DNA of 64,000 nucleotides from Pelomonas candidula (lineage in GTDB: Bacteria; Pseudomonadota; Gammaproteobacteria; Burkholderiales; Burkholderiaceae_C). The notes below the pieces were generated by a model. That model was not told where the DNA came from, ran no database searches, and worked only from the letters and a program-made list of their open reading frames with translations. Positions 19,949 through 29,146 of this stretch are shown here, one piece after another (positions within the stretch are counted from its first letter, which is position 1; every line of letters begins with the position of its first letter). The stretch is taken from the NCBI RefSeq assembly GCF_043555985.1, contig NZ_JBIGIC010000021.1, positions 14,026 to 78,025 of the forward strand, in the 5' to 3' direction. Both the position numbers and the translations under genes were made by a program.

Positions 19949-21853
19949 TCAGCCGTTTGACATACCCAACAGGGTTTTCACCTGGGCCAGCGCGGTCGGG
20001 TCGTCCAGCGTCGTCAGGTCACCCGGGTCCCGTCCCTCGGCCACAGCCTGCAACGCACGGCGGAGCAGCTTGCCGGAGCGGGTCTTGGGCAGCATGGTCA
20101 CGAAATGCACACGCGCCGGCCGCGCCACCGCACCGAGCTGCGCATCGACATGCTTCAGCACCTCGCCCTCCAGCTTCAGCGACGCCTGAGCCGGGTCGCG
20201 CAGCACGGCGAAGGCGATGGCAACCTGCCCCTTGAGCTGGTCGGCCACGCCCACGACGGCAACCTCGGCCACGGCCGGGTGGCCCGAGACGCACTCCTCG
20301 ATCTCGCGCGTGCCCAGGCGGTGGCCGGCCACGTTGATGACGTCGTCGGTGCGCCCGAGGATGAAGGTGTAGCCGTCGGCGTCGCGCAGGCCCCAATCGA
20401 AGGTCGAGTACACCTCGCGGCCAGGCACGCTCTTCCAGTAGGTGTTGACGAAGCGCGCGTCGTCGCCCCACACCGTCTGCAGCGCGCCCGGCGGCAACGG
20501 GTGCTCGATGACCAGCACGCCCTTCTGGTTGGGCGCCGTCAGCTCCTCGCCGGTGTTCTCGTCCAGCAGCTTGACGCCGTAGCCGTACATCGGCACGCCG
20601 GGCGAGCCCAGGCGCGTCGGCACGGCCTGCACGCCGGGGATGTGATGGGCCACGGTCAGCAGCGGCCAGCCGGTCTCGGTCTGCCAGTAGTTGTCGATGA
20701 TGGGTACGTTCAGGCCCTCGGAGATCCAGCGTGCCGTGGGCTCGTCCAGCGGCTCGCCGGCCAGGAACAACGCCCGCAGGCTCGACAGGTCGTGGCGCTT
20801 GAGCAGCGCAGCGTCGTGTTTCTTGAGCACGCGCACGGCCGTCGGCGCGCTGAACATCACCGTCACACGGTACTTCTCGACGAGGCTCCACAGGATGGCC
20901 GCGTCGGGCTGCACCGGCGTGCCCTCGAACATCAGCGTCGCCATGCCGGCGATCAGCGGGCCGTAGACGATGTAGCTGTGGCCCACGACCCAGCCGATGT
21001 CGCTGGTGGAGAAGAAGGTCTCACCCGGCCTGCCGCCGAAGATCCAGTCCATGCTGGTGGCGAGCGCCACCGCGTAGCCGCCCACGTCGCGCTGCACACC
21101 CTTCGGCTTGCCCGTCGTGCCGCTGGTGTAGAGCGTGTAGCTGGGCGTGTTGGACTCCAGCCAGGCGCAGGGCACGCGCGCGCCGTCATGCTGGCGGCGC
21201 AACTCGGCGTAGTCCAGGTCGCGCCCGGCCACGCGCTCGAACGGCACCAGGCCGCGGTCCACCATCAACACGGCGGCGGGCTTGTGGGCGGACAACACGA
21301 TGGCCTCGTCCAGCAGCGGCTTGTAGGCGATGCGCTTGCCCGCACGGCTGCCGGCATCGGCGCTGATGACGAGCTTCGGCGTCGCATCCTCGATGCGGCT
21401 GGCCAGGCTCACCGACGCGAAACCGCCGAACACGACCGAGTGGATGGCACCGATGCGCGCGCAGGCCAGCATCGCGAATGCGGCCTCGGGGACCATGGGC
21501 ATGTAGATCAGCACACGATCACCCTGCCCCACGCCCTGCGCGGCGAGTATCGCGGCCATCGCCTCGACTTCGGCCAACAGTTGGGCAAAGCTGTAGACGC
21601 GCTCCTGCCCGACCTCCGTCGACACCCAGATCAGCGCCTGGCCGTCGGGCCGAGTGGCCGCGTGGCGATCCACCGCGTTGTGGCACAGGTTGGTCGTGCC
21701 GCCGACGAACCAGCGCGCGAACGGGGGATGGCTGACGTCGCAGATCTGCTGCGGCGGCGTGTGCCAATCGATGCGGCTGGCCTGCTCGGCCCAGAAGCTG
21801 TCCCGTTCGGCCAGCGAGCGGGCGTGGAAGTCGGCGTAGGCGATCGATGTCAT
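19949..21853 (-). CDS. prpE: Propionyl-CoA synthetase (PrpE-like acyl-CoA ligase)
   Basis: ATP-dependent activation of propionate (possibly acetate) to the CoA thioester. 634 aa from the chosen ATG; an upstream start at 21901 would add 16 residues. Adenylation motifs: TLYTSGTTGKPKGVQRD, YWQTETGWP, STFDWGLRDADGYTFILGR and VAGHRLGTREIEE. The catalytic Lys is in LPKTRSGKLLRRAL, a possible regulatory acetylation site. The N-terminus (YADFHARSLAERDSFW) and the invariant GVQRD and GHRLG strings favour PrpE over Acs. No prpBCD genes accompany it. Confidence 0.93.
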   Translation of the reverse strand: MTSIAYADFHARSLAERDSFWAEQASRIDWHTPPQQICDVSHPPFARWFVGGTTNLCHNAVDRHAATRPDGQALIWVSTEVGQERVYSFAQLLAEVEAMAAILAAQGVGQGDRVLIYMPMVPEAAFAMLACARIGAIHSVVFGGFASVSLASRIEDATPKLVISADAGSRAGKRIAYKPLLDEAIVLSAHKPAAVLMVDRGLVPFERVAGRDLDYAELRRQHDGARVPCAWLESNTPSYTLYTSGTTGKPKGVQRDVGGYAVALATSMDWIFGGRPGETFFSTSDIGWVVGHSYIVYGPLIAGMATLMFEGTPVQPDAAILWSLVEKYRVTVMFSAPTAVRVLKKHDAALLKRHDLSSLRALFLAGEPLDEPTARWISEGLNVPIIDNYWQTETGWPLLTVAHHIPGVQAVPTRLGSPGVPMYGYGVKLLDENTGEELTAPNQKGVLVIEHPLPPGALQTVWGDDARFVNTYWKSVPGREVYSTFDWGLRDADGYTFILGRTDDVINVAGHRLGTREIEECVSGHPAVAEVAVVGVADQLKGQVAIAFAVLRDPAQASLKLEGEVLKHVDAQLGAVARPARVHFVTMLPKTRSGKLLRRALQAVAEGRDPGDLTTLDDPTALAQVKTLLGMSNG

Positions 21854-21996
21854 GCCCCAAGTGTTGACCTCAAGCACTGACGACAGTCTGACCTCGCTCA
21901 AGCCCGTGGCGTGAAGGAATCCAGGGTTTTTACGGATAAGACGACCCGATTGACCCGGATTTGCCCTGACAATTACAAGCTTTACGTCCGCTTTGA

Positions 21997-22025
21997 TTGA
22001 CGGTGCCTGGGTCGCCCCCTAACCT
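21997..22025 (+). promoter_or_regulatory. Possible sigma70 promoter for the NlpC/P60 gene
   Basis: TTGACG (21997-22002), a 17-base spacer, then TAACCT (22020-22025), about 65 bases before the start codon. The -35 is a good match and the -10 only partial, so confidence is modest. Confidence 0.35.
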
Positions 22026-22090
22026 TCGCGCCGCTCTCCCGCTCCGCTATCGCGACCGCCCTGCGGCCCGCCCCGGTCTCTCTGTCCTGC

Positions 22091-22840
22091 ATGTCCCTGG
22101 TCTCCACCACCACCCTGCTGAATCGCATTGCTGCCGCCGGCCTCCTGGTCATCGGTTGCGCCGCGCATGCGCAAGGTGTGGCCCAGGCCGCGACCGTCAA
22201 CCCGGCCGCACCGCCGCCGGGCACAGTGACCGGCGCCTACGGCCAGAGCCTGCAGCAGCAGCAAGCCGCCGCCGACAAGGCCGCGCCGGCTGCAACGGCC
22301 GTCAAGACCAGCGCTGCCCAGCCCGCCACGGCCGGCGACGCGGTCAGCCGCTTCCTGGCCGAGCGTGGCCTGACGACCGCTGCCGAGCAACCCAGCGGGT
22401 CATCCCGCCTGCTGGCCAGCGTGCGCGACACCGCCTCCGACCTCGTGCTGTCGGCGATGAACTTCCTCGGCGTGCGCTACACACGCGGCGGCAACTCGGT
22501 GGAGAACGGCTTCGACTGCAGCGGCTTCACGCGCCACATCTTCGAGATGAGCGTGGGCCTCGTGCTGCCGCGCCGCGCCGACGAGCAGGCCAAGTCCAAC
22601 AGCCTGGCAGCCGTGCGCAAGGAAGAACTCAAGCCCGGCGACCTCGTGTTCTTCAACACGATGCGCGCCACCTTCAGCCACGTGGGCATCTACGTCGGCG
22701 AGGGCAAGTTCATCCACGCCCCCCGCACCGGCAGCGCCGTGCGCGTGGAAGACATGCGCGATGCCTACTGGGCCAAGCGCTTCACCGGCGCTCGACGCGC
22801 CGATTTGAAGGCGGCGGCCGAAGCGCCATCGACGCGCTGA
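22091..22840 (+). CDS. Secreted NlpC/P60 (C40) peptidoglycan endopeptidase
   Basis: 249 aa with signal peptide (1-28, AAAGLLVIGCAAHAQG), a low-complexity Ala/Gln linker (30-85), then the NlpC/P60 domain at about 118-235. The catalytic triad is visible: C143 in FDCSGF, H197 in FSHVGIYVG, and H209 in FIHAPR. Probably cleaves stem peptides in the periplasm during wall remodelling, like Spr/MepS. Alternative ATGs are not needed since the start gives a good signal peptide. Confidence 0.92.
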   Translation: MSLVSTTTLLNRIAAAGLLVIGCAAHAQGVAQAATVNPAAPPPGTVTGAYGQSLQQQQAAADKAAPAATAVKTSAAQPATAGDAVSRFLAERGLTTAAEQPSGSSRLLASVRDTASDLVLSAMNFLGVRYTRGGNSVENGFDCSGFTRHIFEMSVGLVLPRRADEQAKSNSLAAVRKEELKPGDLVFFNTMRATFSHVGIYVGEGKFIHAPRTGSAVRVEDMRDAYWAKRFTGARRADLKAAAEAPSTR

Positions 22841-22855
22841 CCGGTACGGCGGGCA

Positions 22856-24904
22856 TCAGCCTGCCACGCGTTTCGCCACCAAGGTCAGGATCTCGTAGCT
22901 CGCGCACAGCTCGCCGCGCTGGTTGGTCACGGCCACGTCCCAGCCGATGACGCCTTGAGGAACTTCCTCGGGCTGGTCACTGCGCGGCGGGCGGTCGATC
23001 TTGCGCTTGGCGGTCAGGCGCGCCTGAATGGTGTCGCCGATGGCGACCGGTGTGACGAAGCGCAGGTTCTCGAGGCCGTAGTTCGCGAGCACAGGCCCCG
23101 GGGCCGGGCTGACGAACAGACCCGCCGCGGCCGACAGCACGAAGTAACCGTGCGCGATGCGCCTGCCGAACGGCGACTCCTTGGCCGCGACCTCGTCGAA
23201 GTGCATGTAGAAGTAGTCGCCCGACAGGCCGCCGAACGCGACGATGTCGGCCTCGCCGACGGTGCGGCGGTGGGTCAGCAGACTCATGCCGACCTCGACG
23301 TCCTCGAAGTAGCGGCGGAACGGATGGACCTCACTCTCGGTGACGGCGCCGCCGCGCTGATATTCGCCGGTGATGGCCGAGATCATCGTCGGCGAGCCCT
23401 GCACGGCGCAGCGCTGCAGGTAGTGCTTCACCGCACGCAGGCCGCCCAGTTCCTCGCCACCGCCCGCGCGGCCGGGGCCACCATGCTTGAGCTTCGGCAG
23501 CGGCGAGCCGTGGCCGGTGTTCTCCAGCGCGGCCTCGCGGTCCAGCACCAGCATGCGGCCGTGCCAGGCGGCGAAGGTCGGCACGGCTTGCGCGGCCAGC
23601 GCCGGCGTCTTCGTGCAGACGGTGCCGACCAGGCTGCCGCGGCCCAGCGTCGCGAGGTGCAGCGCTTCGTCGAAATCTCCGTAGGGCAGCAGCGTCGTCA
23701 CCGGGCCGAAGGCTTCGAGGTGATGCGCGTCACTCGCTGCGGAGTCGCGGGCGAGCAGCAGCGTCGGCGCGAAGAAGGCGCCGTCGCCGACGCCCTCGCC
23801 CTTCGGCGCAAAGCCGTCCTTGGCTGACAGCAGCACCTCGCACTGCACGGCCAGTTGCGCGACACGCTCGGCCACGTCGGCCTGCTGGGCCTTGCTGGCC
23901 AGCGCGCCCATGCGCACGCCCTCGACGGCGGGGTCGCCCACCACCGTCTTCGCCAGCCGGGCCTTCAGCGCCGCGGCGACCGGGTCAACCAGATGGCGCG
24001 GCACCAGCGTGCGGCGGATGGCCGTGCACTTCTGGCCGGCCTTGGCCGTCATCTCGCGCGCCACTTCCTTAATGAAGAGGTCGAACTCCGGGTCGGCCGG
24101 CGTCACGTCGGGCGCGAGGATGGCGCAGTTCAGGCTGTCGGCCTCGGCGTTGAAAGGGATGCTCTTTCTCAGCAGGTTCGGATGCGCTTTCAACTGCAGG
24201 GCCGTGTCGGCGCTGCCCGTGAAGGTCACGACGTCGGCCTCGTCCAGCCGCTCGAACAGGTCGCCCGTGCCGCCGATGATGAGCTGCAGCGCACCCGCGG
24301 GCACAAGGCCGGACTCGACAATCAGCCGCACGCAAGCTTCGGCGACATAGCTGGTCGCCGTTGCGGGCTTGACCAGGCAAGGCATGCCGGCCAGGAAGCT
24401 CGGCGCGAACTTCTCCAGCATCCCCCACATCGGGAAATTGAACGCGTTGATGTGCAGCGCCACGCCGCGCTTGGGCACCAACACGTGGCTGCCGATGAAG
24501 TGATTGTTGGCGCCCAGCCGCATGGCCGGGCCTTCGTGCAGCACGTTGCTGCTGGGCAGGTCCTTGCCGCCGATGGACGCGTACGCGAACAGCGTGCCGA
24601 TGCCGCCCTCGATGTCGATCCACGAATCGGCCCGCGTCGCGCCGGTGTGGGCGCTGATCGCGTAGAGCTGTTCCTTGCGTTCGAGCAGGTACGCGGCCAG
24701 CGCCTTCAGCACGCGAGCGCGGTCCTGGAAATGCGTGCGCAGCAGGCCGGGCAAGGCCGTGCCGCGCGCAAAGCTCATCGCCTCGGCGAAGTCCAGCGCT
24801 TCCTCGTGGGTGTGCGCGACGACGCGGCCGTTGATGGCGCTGGCCAGGGGCTTCGCCGCCGTGGCGCCGACCCAGCGGCCGGCGATATAGCTTTGCAGAA
24901 TCAT
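22856..24904 (-). CDS. paaZ: Bifunctional oxepin-CoA hydrolase / 3-oxo-5,6-dehydrosuberyl-CoA semialdehyde dehydrogenase
   Basis: Ring-opening enzyme of phenylacetate catabolism. 682 aa. The N-terminal aldehyde dehydrogenase domain (about 1-515) has INAFNFPMWG, FTGSADTA and the catalytic Cys C293 in AGQKCTAIRR. The C-terminal MaoC-like hot-dog hydratase domain (about 530-682) has DIVAFGGLSGDYFYMHFD and GRRIAHGYFVLS, which opens the oxepin-CoA ring. The two-domain fusion is diagnostic of PaaZ. It is the last gene of the leftward paa cluster, 85 bases after the binding-protein gene, with a GC hairpin in the gap. Confidence 0.95.
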   Translation of the reverse strand: MILQSYIAGRWVGATAAKPLASAINGRVVAHTHEEALDFAEAMSFARGTALPGLLRTHFQDRARVLKALAAYLLERKEQLYAISAHTGATRADSWIDIEGGIGTLFAYASIGGKDLPSSNVLHEGPAMRLGANNHFIGSHVLVPKRGVALHINAFNFPMWGMLEKFAPSFLAGMPCLVKPATATSYVAEACVRLIVESGLVPAGALQLIIGGTGDLFERLDEADVVTFTGSADTALQLKAHPNLLRKSIPFNAEADSLNCAILAPDVTPADPEFDLFIKEVAREMTAKAGQKCTAIRRTLVPRHLVDPVAAALKARLAKTVVGDPAVEGVRMGALASKAQQADVAERVAQLAVQCEVLLSAKDGFAPKGEGVGDGAFFAPTLLLARDSAASDAHHLEAFGPVTTLLPYGDFDEALHLATLGRGSLVGTVCTKTPALAAQAVPTFAAWHGRMLVLDREAALENTGHGSPLPKLKHGGPGRAGGGEELGGLRAVKHYLQRCAVQGSPTMISAITGEYQRGGAVTESEVHPFRRYFEDVEVGMSLLTHRRTVGEADIVAFGGLSGDYFYMHFDEVAAKESPFGRRIAHGYFVLSAAAGLFVSPAPGPVLANYGLENLRFVTPVAIGDTIQARLTAKRKIDRPPRSDQPEEVPQGVIGWDVAVTNQRGELCASYEILTLVAKRVAG

Positions 24905-24936
24905 GTCGACCCCTCGTCCGTCGAGTACGCCGGCCG

Positions 24937-24951
24937 ATCCCCCGAGGGGAT
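24937..24951. repeat. GC-rich hairpin between the binding-protein gene and paaZ
   Basis: ATCCCC-CGA-GGGGAT is a perfect stem in the 85-base intercistronic gap, followed by a GCGGCCCGG-rich stretch. It resembles short intergenic repeats common in Burkholderiales and may stabilise or process the polycistronic message. It lacks a T-run, so a terminator is unlikely. Confidence 0.4.
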
Positions 24952-24989
24952 GCGGCCCGGCTTGGGGCGGCCCGGCGCTCGGTCCGCTG

Positions 24990-26135
24990 TCACTTGATCA
25001 ACACCCACGCGCCGTTCTTGATCTCGACCATCACGCGGGCGCGCTGGTCCAGGCCCAGGTGGTCGCCGACGGACATGTTGAACACGCCGTGCGCGCCGGC
25101 CACGTTCTTCACGTTCTCCAGCGCGTCACGCAGCGCGGCGCGGAAGGCTGGCGTACCGGGCTGCGCCTTCTTCAGCGCCTCGGGCACGGCGGCGGCCATC
25201 AGCAGGCCGGCGTCCCAGGCGTGGCCGCCGAAGGTCGAGACAGAACCCTTGCCGTTCGCGGCTTCGTACTTGGCGATGTAGTCCTGCGCGCTCTTCTTCA
25301 CCGGGTGGTCGGCCGGCAATTGCGCCGCGACCAGCACGGGGCCGGACGGCAGCAGCGTGCCTTCCACGTCCTTGCCACCCACGCGCAGGAAATCGTTGTT
25401 CGCGACGCCGTGCGTCTGGTAGATCTTGCCGGCGTAGCCACGGTCTTTGAGCGCCTTCTGCGGCAGCGCGGCGGGCGTGCCAGAGCCGGCAATGAGGATG
25501 GCGTCGGGTCGGGCTGCCACCAGCTTCAGCACCTGGCCGGTGACGGACGTGTCCGTGCGGTTGTAGCGTTCGCTCGCGACGACGTTGAGGTGCTTGGTCG
25601 CGGCGATCTTGTTGAACTCGGTCCACCAGCCCTCCCCGTAGGCATCTGCGAAGCCGATGAAGCCGGCCGTCTTGATGCCATGGTCGACCATGTGCGTCAC
25701 GATGGCCAGCGCCATCATGATGTCGTTCTGCGGCGTCTTAAAGACCCACTTCTTCTTCGCGTCGAGCGGCTCGACGATGCGGGCCGACGCGGCCATCGAG
25801 ATCATCGGCGTGCCGGACTCGGACACCGCGTCGATCATCGCCAGCGAGTTGGGCGTGACCGTCGAGCCGATGATGATGTCGACCTTGTTCTCGGTGATGA
25901 ACTTGCGCGTGTTGGCGACGGCGGTGGTCGTGTCGGACGCGTCGTCCAGCACGATGTAGTTGACCTTCTGGCCCGCGATGGTCGTCGGCATCAGCGCGAC
26001 GGTGTTCTTCTCCGGGATGCCGAGCGACGCCGCCGGGCCGGTCGCGGACACGGTGACACCGACGTTGATGTCGGCCTGGGCCGCCAGGCTCAGCGTGGCC
26101 GCGAGTGCCAGGGCAAGTTGCTTGAAGGGCTTCAT
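24990..26135 (-). CDS. ABC transporter periplasmic substrate-binding protein (LivJ/Peripla_BP_6 type)
   Basis: 381 aa type I periplasmic binding protein with a signal peptide (MKPFKQLALALAATLSLAAQ). Family features: INVGVTVSATGPAASLG, a strand NYIVLDDASDTTTAVANTRK, DIIIGSTVTPNSLAM and DAILIAGSGTPAALPQKALK. AGGAG stands before the ATG; the frame extends 32 codons further up without support. Placed between paaR and paaZ, it probably captures phenylacetate or a related aromatic acid (inference). The matching permease and ATPase genes are not in the window. Confidence 0.88.
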   Translation of the reverse strand: MKPFKQLALALAATLSLAAQADINVGVTVSATGPAASLGIPEKNTVALMPTTIAGQKVNYIVLDDASDTTTAVANTRKFITENKVDIIIGSTVTPNSLAMIDAVSESGTPMISMAASARIVEPLDAKKKWVFKTPQNDIMMALAIVTHMVDHGIKTAGFIGFADAYGEGWWTEFNKIAATKHLNVVASERYNRTDTSVTGQVLKLVAARPDAILIAGSGTPAALPQKALKDRGYAGKIYQTHGVANNDFLRVGGKDVEGTLLPSGPVLVAAQLPADHPVKKSAQDYIAKYEAANGKGSVSTFGGHAWDAGLLMAAAVPEALKKAQPGTPAFRAALRDALENVKNVAGAHGVFNMSVGDHLGLDQRARVMVEIKNGAWVLIK

Positions 26136-26154
26136 GGGGGTCGTCTCCTCGGGG

Positions 26155-26772
26155 TTATTGAATGGCGGCGGGCTGACGCGGCTGCACCGCGCCGAGACCA
26201 CCAAAGAACAGGTCGCTGACCAGGGCCGCAAGCGCCTCGTGCGACAGCTCGCCGTCGGACCGCAGCCAGGTGAAGGTCCAGTTGATCATGCCAAAAAGCA
26301 GCATGGTCAGCGGCTTGTGCAGCCTGGCGTCGCGCAACTCGGGTCGCACCAGCGACAGCGCCGTGGCGAACTCGCCGACGACCTGGCGTTCCACGTCCAG
26401 CAGCCGCTCGCGTTCGGCGTCGGCGAGGAACTTGATCTCGCTCGTCAGCACGCGGTGCTGGGCCTGGGCATTGGCGTAGGCGCGCGTGAAGCGCTCGATG
26501 AGCGTGCGCAGCTGCGCGTCCGGCGCGAGCTGCTGCGCCTTGACCTCCTCCACCAGCTTCAACAGCGCGTGGACATGGCCGTCGCAGATCTGGGCCAGCA
26601 ACTCCTGCTTGTCCTGGAAGTAGTGATAAAGCGTCGGCTTGGCCACGCCACAGGCCTCGGCGACCTGGTTCATCGACGTGGCGGGGAAGCCCTGCTCGGC
26701 AAACAGACGCGCGGCGGCGGCGAGGATGTCCTCGCGCTGGGCTTCGAAGGTGGGGGCGCGTTTGCGGGCCAT
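26155..26772 (-). CDS. paaR: TetR-family regulator of phenylacetate catabolism
   Basis: 205 aa. N-terminal TetR helix-turn-helix at about 10-57 (ILAAAARLFAEQGF, TSMNQVAEACGVAKPTLYHY) and a helical ligand-binding domain. Position inside the paa cluster and the TetR type match PaaR of betaproteobacteria, which represses paa genes and is released by phenylacetyl-CoA. Its ATG overlaps the paaE stop as TGATG. A perfect palindrome at the head of the cluster (32995-33008) is the probable operator, giving autoregulation through the operon transcript. Confidence 0.88.
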   Translation of the reverse strand: MARKRAPTFEAQREDILAAAARLFAEQGFPATSMNQVAEACGVAKPTLYHYFQDKQELLAQICDGHVHALLKLVEEVKAQQLAPDAQLRTLIERFTRAYANAQAQHRVLTSEIKFLADAERERLLDVERQVVGEFATALSLVRPELRDARLHKPLTMLLFGMINWTFTWLRSDGELSHEALAALVSDLFFGGLGAVQPRQPAAIQ

Positions 26773-27830
26773 CAGCGCTCGTCGAAAGAGATGACGACAC
26801 GCTCGGTCAGCGGGTGCGCCTGGCAGCTGAGGATGAAGCCGGCGGCGACCTCGGCCTTGTCCAGCGCGAAGTTCTTGTCCATGCGCACCTCGCCCTCGAC
26901 GAGCTTGCAGCGGCAGGTGGAGCAGACGCCGCTCTTGCACGAGAACGGCACGTCCATGCCTTCGCGCGCGGCGGCGTCGAGCAGGCTGGGGTCTGTTGAG
27001 AAGAACTCGATCTCGCGCGACAGGCCGTCGCGGATGACCGTCACGCGTGCCTCGGGCGCATCGCCCGGCTTGACCTCGTGCGGCGCAGGCCGGCCGCTCA
27101 ACGTATCGGGTGTTCCGAAGCGCTCGATGTGGATGCGCTCGGCCGGCACGCCATGACCCAGCAGCGCCGCCTCGGCCTGGTCGTTCATCTCGAACGGGCC
27201 GCAGACGAAAACCTCGTCCAGGCTGGCCGCCGGCACCGGGCCGGCGAGAAAGGCGCTGAGCTTGCCCGCGTCCAGTCGGCCGGCATACAGCGGCGCATCG
27301 ACCGCCTCGCGGCTGAAGACGAGGTGCAGCGACAGCCGCGTCATGAAGCGATTCTTCAGGTCTTCGAGCTCTTCCTTGAACATCGTCGACGCCGTGCGAC
27401 GGTTCGCGTAGATCAGCGTCGCGCGTGATGTCGGCTCGCGCTCCAGCAACGCGGTCAGGATGGCCAGGATGGGCGTGATGCCCGAGCCGCCAGCGATCAG
27501 CAGCACATGGCGGCCCTCGCTGGACGACGGCAGCACGAAGCGGCCCTGCGGCGGGTAGGACTCGACGACATCGCCGGGCTTCAGCTGCTCGTGCACCCAG
27601 GTCGAGAACGCGCCGCCGTCGACGCGACGGATGCCGACCTGAAGGCGTCGGTCCGAGCAGATGGAATAGCTTCGGCGCAGCTCCTGCCCGCCGACCATGG
27701 CGCGCAGCGTCAGGTACTGGCCGGGTTCGAAAGCGAAGCCTTCGGGTGGAGCCTCGAAGCCGACGACCATCGCGTCGTCGGTGTCGCGCTCGACCGAGGT
27801 CACGCGCAGGGGGTGGAAGTGCAGAGCCAT
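26772..27830 (-). CDS. paaE: 1,2-phenylacetyl-CoA epoxidase, reductase subunit
   Basis: 352 aa electron-transfer subunit passing NADPH electrons to the PaaAC oxygenase. An FAD/NAD(P) reductase module occupies about 1-235 (RRSYSICS for FAD, AGGSGITPILAIL for NAD(P), VFVCGPFEMND). The C-terminal plant-type 2Fe-2S ferredoxin domain (about 260-352) has ligands in CKSGVCSTCRC plus a distal Cys in FILSCQAHP. The start codon directly abuts a repeat element upstream (27831-27905), so a normal Shine-Dalgarno is not visible; coupling to paaD across an 81-base gap is uncertain. Confidence 0.95.
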   Translation of the reverse strand: MALHFHPLRVTSVERDTDDAMVVGFEAPPEGFAFEPGQYLTLRAMVGGQELRRSYSICSDRRLQVGIRRVDGGAFSTWVHEQLKPGDVVESYPPQGRFVLPSSSEGRHVLLIAGGSGITPILAILTALLEREPTSRATLIYANRRTASTMFKEELEDLKNRFMTRLSLHLVFSREAVDAPLYAGRLDAGKLSAFLAGPVPAASLDEVFVCGPFEMNDQAEAALLGHGVPAERIHIERFGTPDTLSGRPAPHEVKPGDAPEARVTVIRDGLSREIEFFSTDPSLLDAAAREGMDVPFSCKSGVCSTCRCKLVEGEVRMDKNFALDKAEVAAGFILSCQAHPLTERVVISFDER

Positions 27831-27905
27831 CAGTGCCCGCCCGGCCGCCCGAAGGGCACTGGCGCCCCCTCGGGGAGCAGTGAACGAAGTGAACGTGGGG
27901 GCTTC
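27831..27905. repeat. Interspersed intergenic repeat, copy A
   Basis: 75 bases filling the paaD-paaE gap. It shares the order CAGTG, CCCGGCCGCCCGAAGG, CCCC-GGGG hairpin, AGCAGT, AACGTGGGGGC with copy B (42358-42435). Both copies have the same orientation relative to transcription and sit immediately 5' of the coding part of the downstream gene. Such elements are typical of Comamonadaceae/Burkholderiales genomes; function unknown, possibly mRNA processing or stability. Confidence 0.7.
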
Positions 27906-27911
27906 ATGTCT

Positions 27912-28382
27912 TTAGATGGGTTTGAAGTATTCGAAAGGCTCGCCGCATTCGATGCAGCGCCAGGTGGACTTGCAGGCCGTGGAGCCGAAGCGCGACAGCT
28001 GCTCGGTCCGCCCGCCGTCACAGCGCGGGCAGCGCAGCTTCGGGACCACGCGGATGGCCTGCTCGGCGCTGCATTGCGGCGGCACGATGCCGTAGTGCTG
28101 CAGCTTCTGGCGGCCCTCGGGCGTGATCCAGTCGGTGCTCCAGGCCGGCGCACGCTGCAGCGTGACGGTCACGTCGCCGAACTCCGCAAGCGCAGCGCGC
28201 ACGTCGTCGGCGATCAGCTCGGTGGCCGGGCAGCCGGAGTAGGTCGGCGTCAGCACCACCTCGACGCCCGAGGCCGTCTCGCGCAGGTCGCGCACGATGC
28301 CCAGGTCCACCAGCGTCACCGCGGGAATCTCTGGATCGGGCACGGCGGCAAGCTTGGCGCGAGCGCTTTCCAGGTTCACCAC
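27912..28382 (-). CDS. paaD: Phenylacetyl-CoA epoxidase assembly protein PaaD
   Basis: 156 aa MIP18/DUF59-type Fe-S maturation factor needed for the Paa epoxygenase. The DUF59 part (about 1-95) has DPEIPAVTLVDLGIVR and LTPTYSGCPATELI; the C-terminal zinc-ribbon-like part has LRCPRCDGG and WRCIECGEPFEYF. The start is GTG (a second GTG follows), overlapping the paaC stop, so the two are coupled. Order A-B-C-D-E matches the conserved operon. Confidence 0.93.
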   Translation of the reverse strand: MVNLESARAKLAAVPDPEIPAVTLVDLGIVRDLRETASGVEVVLTPTYSGCPATELIADDVRAALAEFGDVTVTLQRAPAWSTDWITPEGRQKLQHYGIVPPQCSAEQAIRVVPKLRCPRCDGGRTEQLSRFGSTACKSTWRCIECGEPFEYFKPI

Positions 28383-29146
28383 GTCCCCCCAGGGTAGGCC
28401 CGCTGCAGGAACTGCATCGTGCCCAGCAGGTGGCCCATGTGCTCGCTGTGCACGCCGTCGATGCCGCGCGGCTGCATCGCGCTGTCGCGGGGCAGCGTCA
28501 GCGTGGCCTCAAGCATCAGCGTGGCCCAACGGGCGCGCCAGTCGGCCTCCAGCTCGCTCCACGCGGGCCCGACACCCTCCGTGCCTTCTGCGGCGAACAG
28601 CTCGTTGAAGTACGGCCACAGCACGCCCAGCGCGGCCTGCATGCGGGCCTTGGATTCGTCCGTGCCATCACCCAGGCGCACGGCCCAGTCGCTGCTGTGC
28701 TGGCGGTGGTAGCGCACCTCTTTCAGCGACTTGGCGGCAATGCCGGCCAGCTCGGCGTCGGGGCTGGCCTGCAGGCGCCCGTACAGCAGCTCGAGCCAGA
28801 TCGAGATCGCAGCGTTGCGCAGCGTCGTCAGCGCGAAGTCGCGGCCGCCGCTGCCGTCGCTGGGGCTGGCCGCTGCGTTCGGCAACTCGACGAGGATGAC
28901 GTTCCGGTACTCGCGCTCCTCGCGCAGGAAGGCGAGCTGGTCTTCATCGCGGCCGGCGCCTTCGAGCTGGCCGGCATGGGTCAGCAGCGCGCGGGCCTGG
29001 CCCAGCAGATCCAGTGCGATGTTGCCCAGCGCGAGGTCTTCCTCCAGCACCGGCGCGTGACCGGTCCATTCGGACAGCCGCTGGCTGTGGATGAGGCAGG
29101 TGTCCGCCAGGCGCAGCACGTAGAGGGTCTTGGCGTCCATGGCCAT
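28376..29146 (-). CDS. paaC: 1,2-phenylacetyl-CoA epoxidase, structural subunit
   Basis: 256 aa ferritin-like subunit that pairs with PaaA but lacks a functional diiron centre in the family. Characteristic stretches: RLADTCLIHSQRLSEW, IALDLLGQARALL, LREEREYRNVILVELPN, SLKEVRYHRQHSSDWAVRLG, HSEHMGHLLGTMQFLQRAYP. The ATG at 29146 shares one base with the paaB stop (TGATG); a GTG one codon earlier is also possible. Confidence 0.95.
   Translation of the reverse strand: MAMDAKTLYVLRLADTCLIHSQRLSEWTGHAPVLEEDLALGNIALDLLGQARALLTHAGQLEGAGRDEDQLAFLREEREYRNVILVELPNAAASPSDGSGGRDFALTTLRNAAISIWLELLYGRLQASPDAELAGIAAKSLKEVRYHRQHSSDWAVRLGDGTDESKARMQAALGVLWPYFNELFAAEGTEGVGPAWSELEADWRARWATLMLEATLTLPRDSAMQPRGIDGVHSEHMGHLLGTMQFLQRAYPGGTW

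Noticed and set aside
26773..26940. N-terminal extension of PaaR
   Set aside because: Out-of-frame reading of the paaE ferredoxin domain; the coupled ATG at 26772 gives a normal TetR protein.
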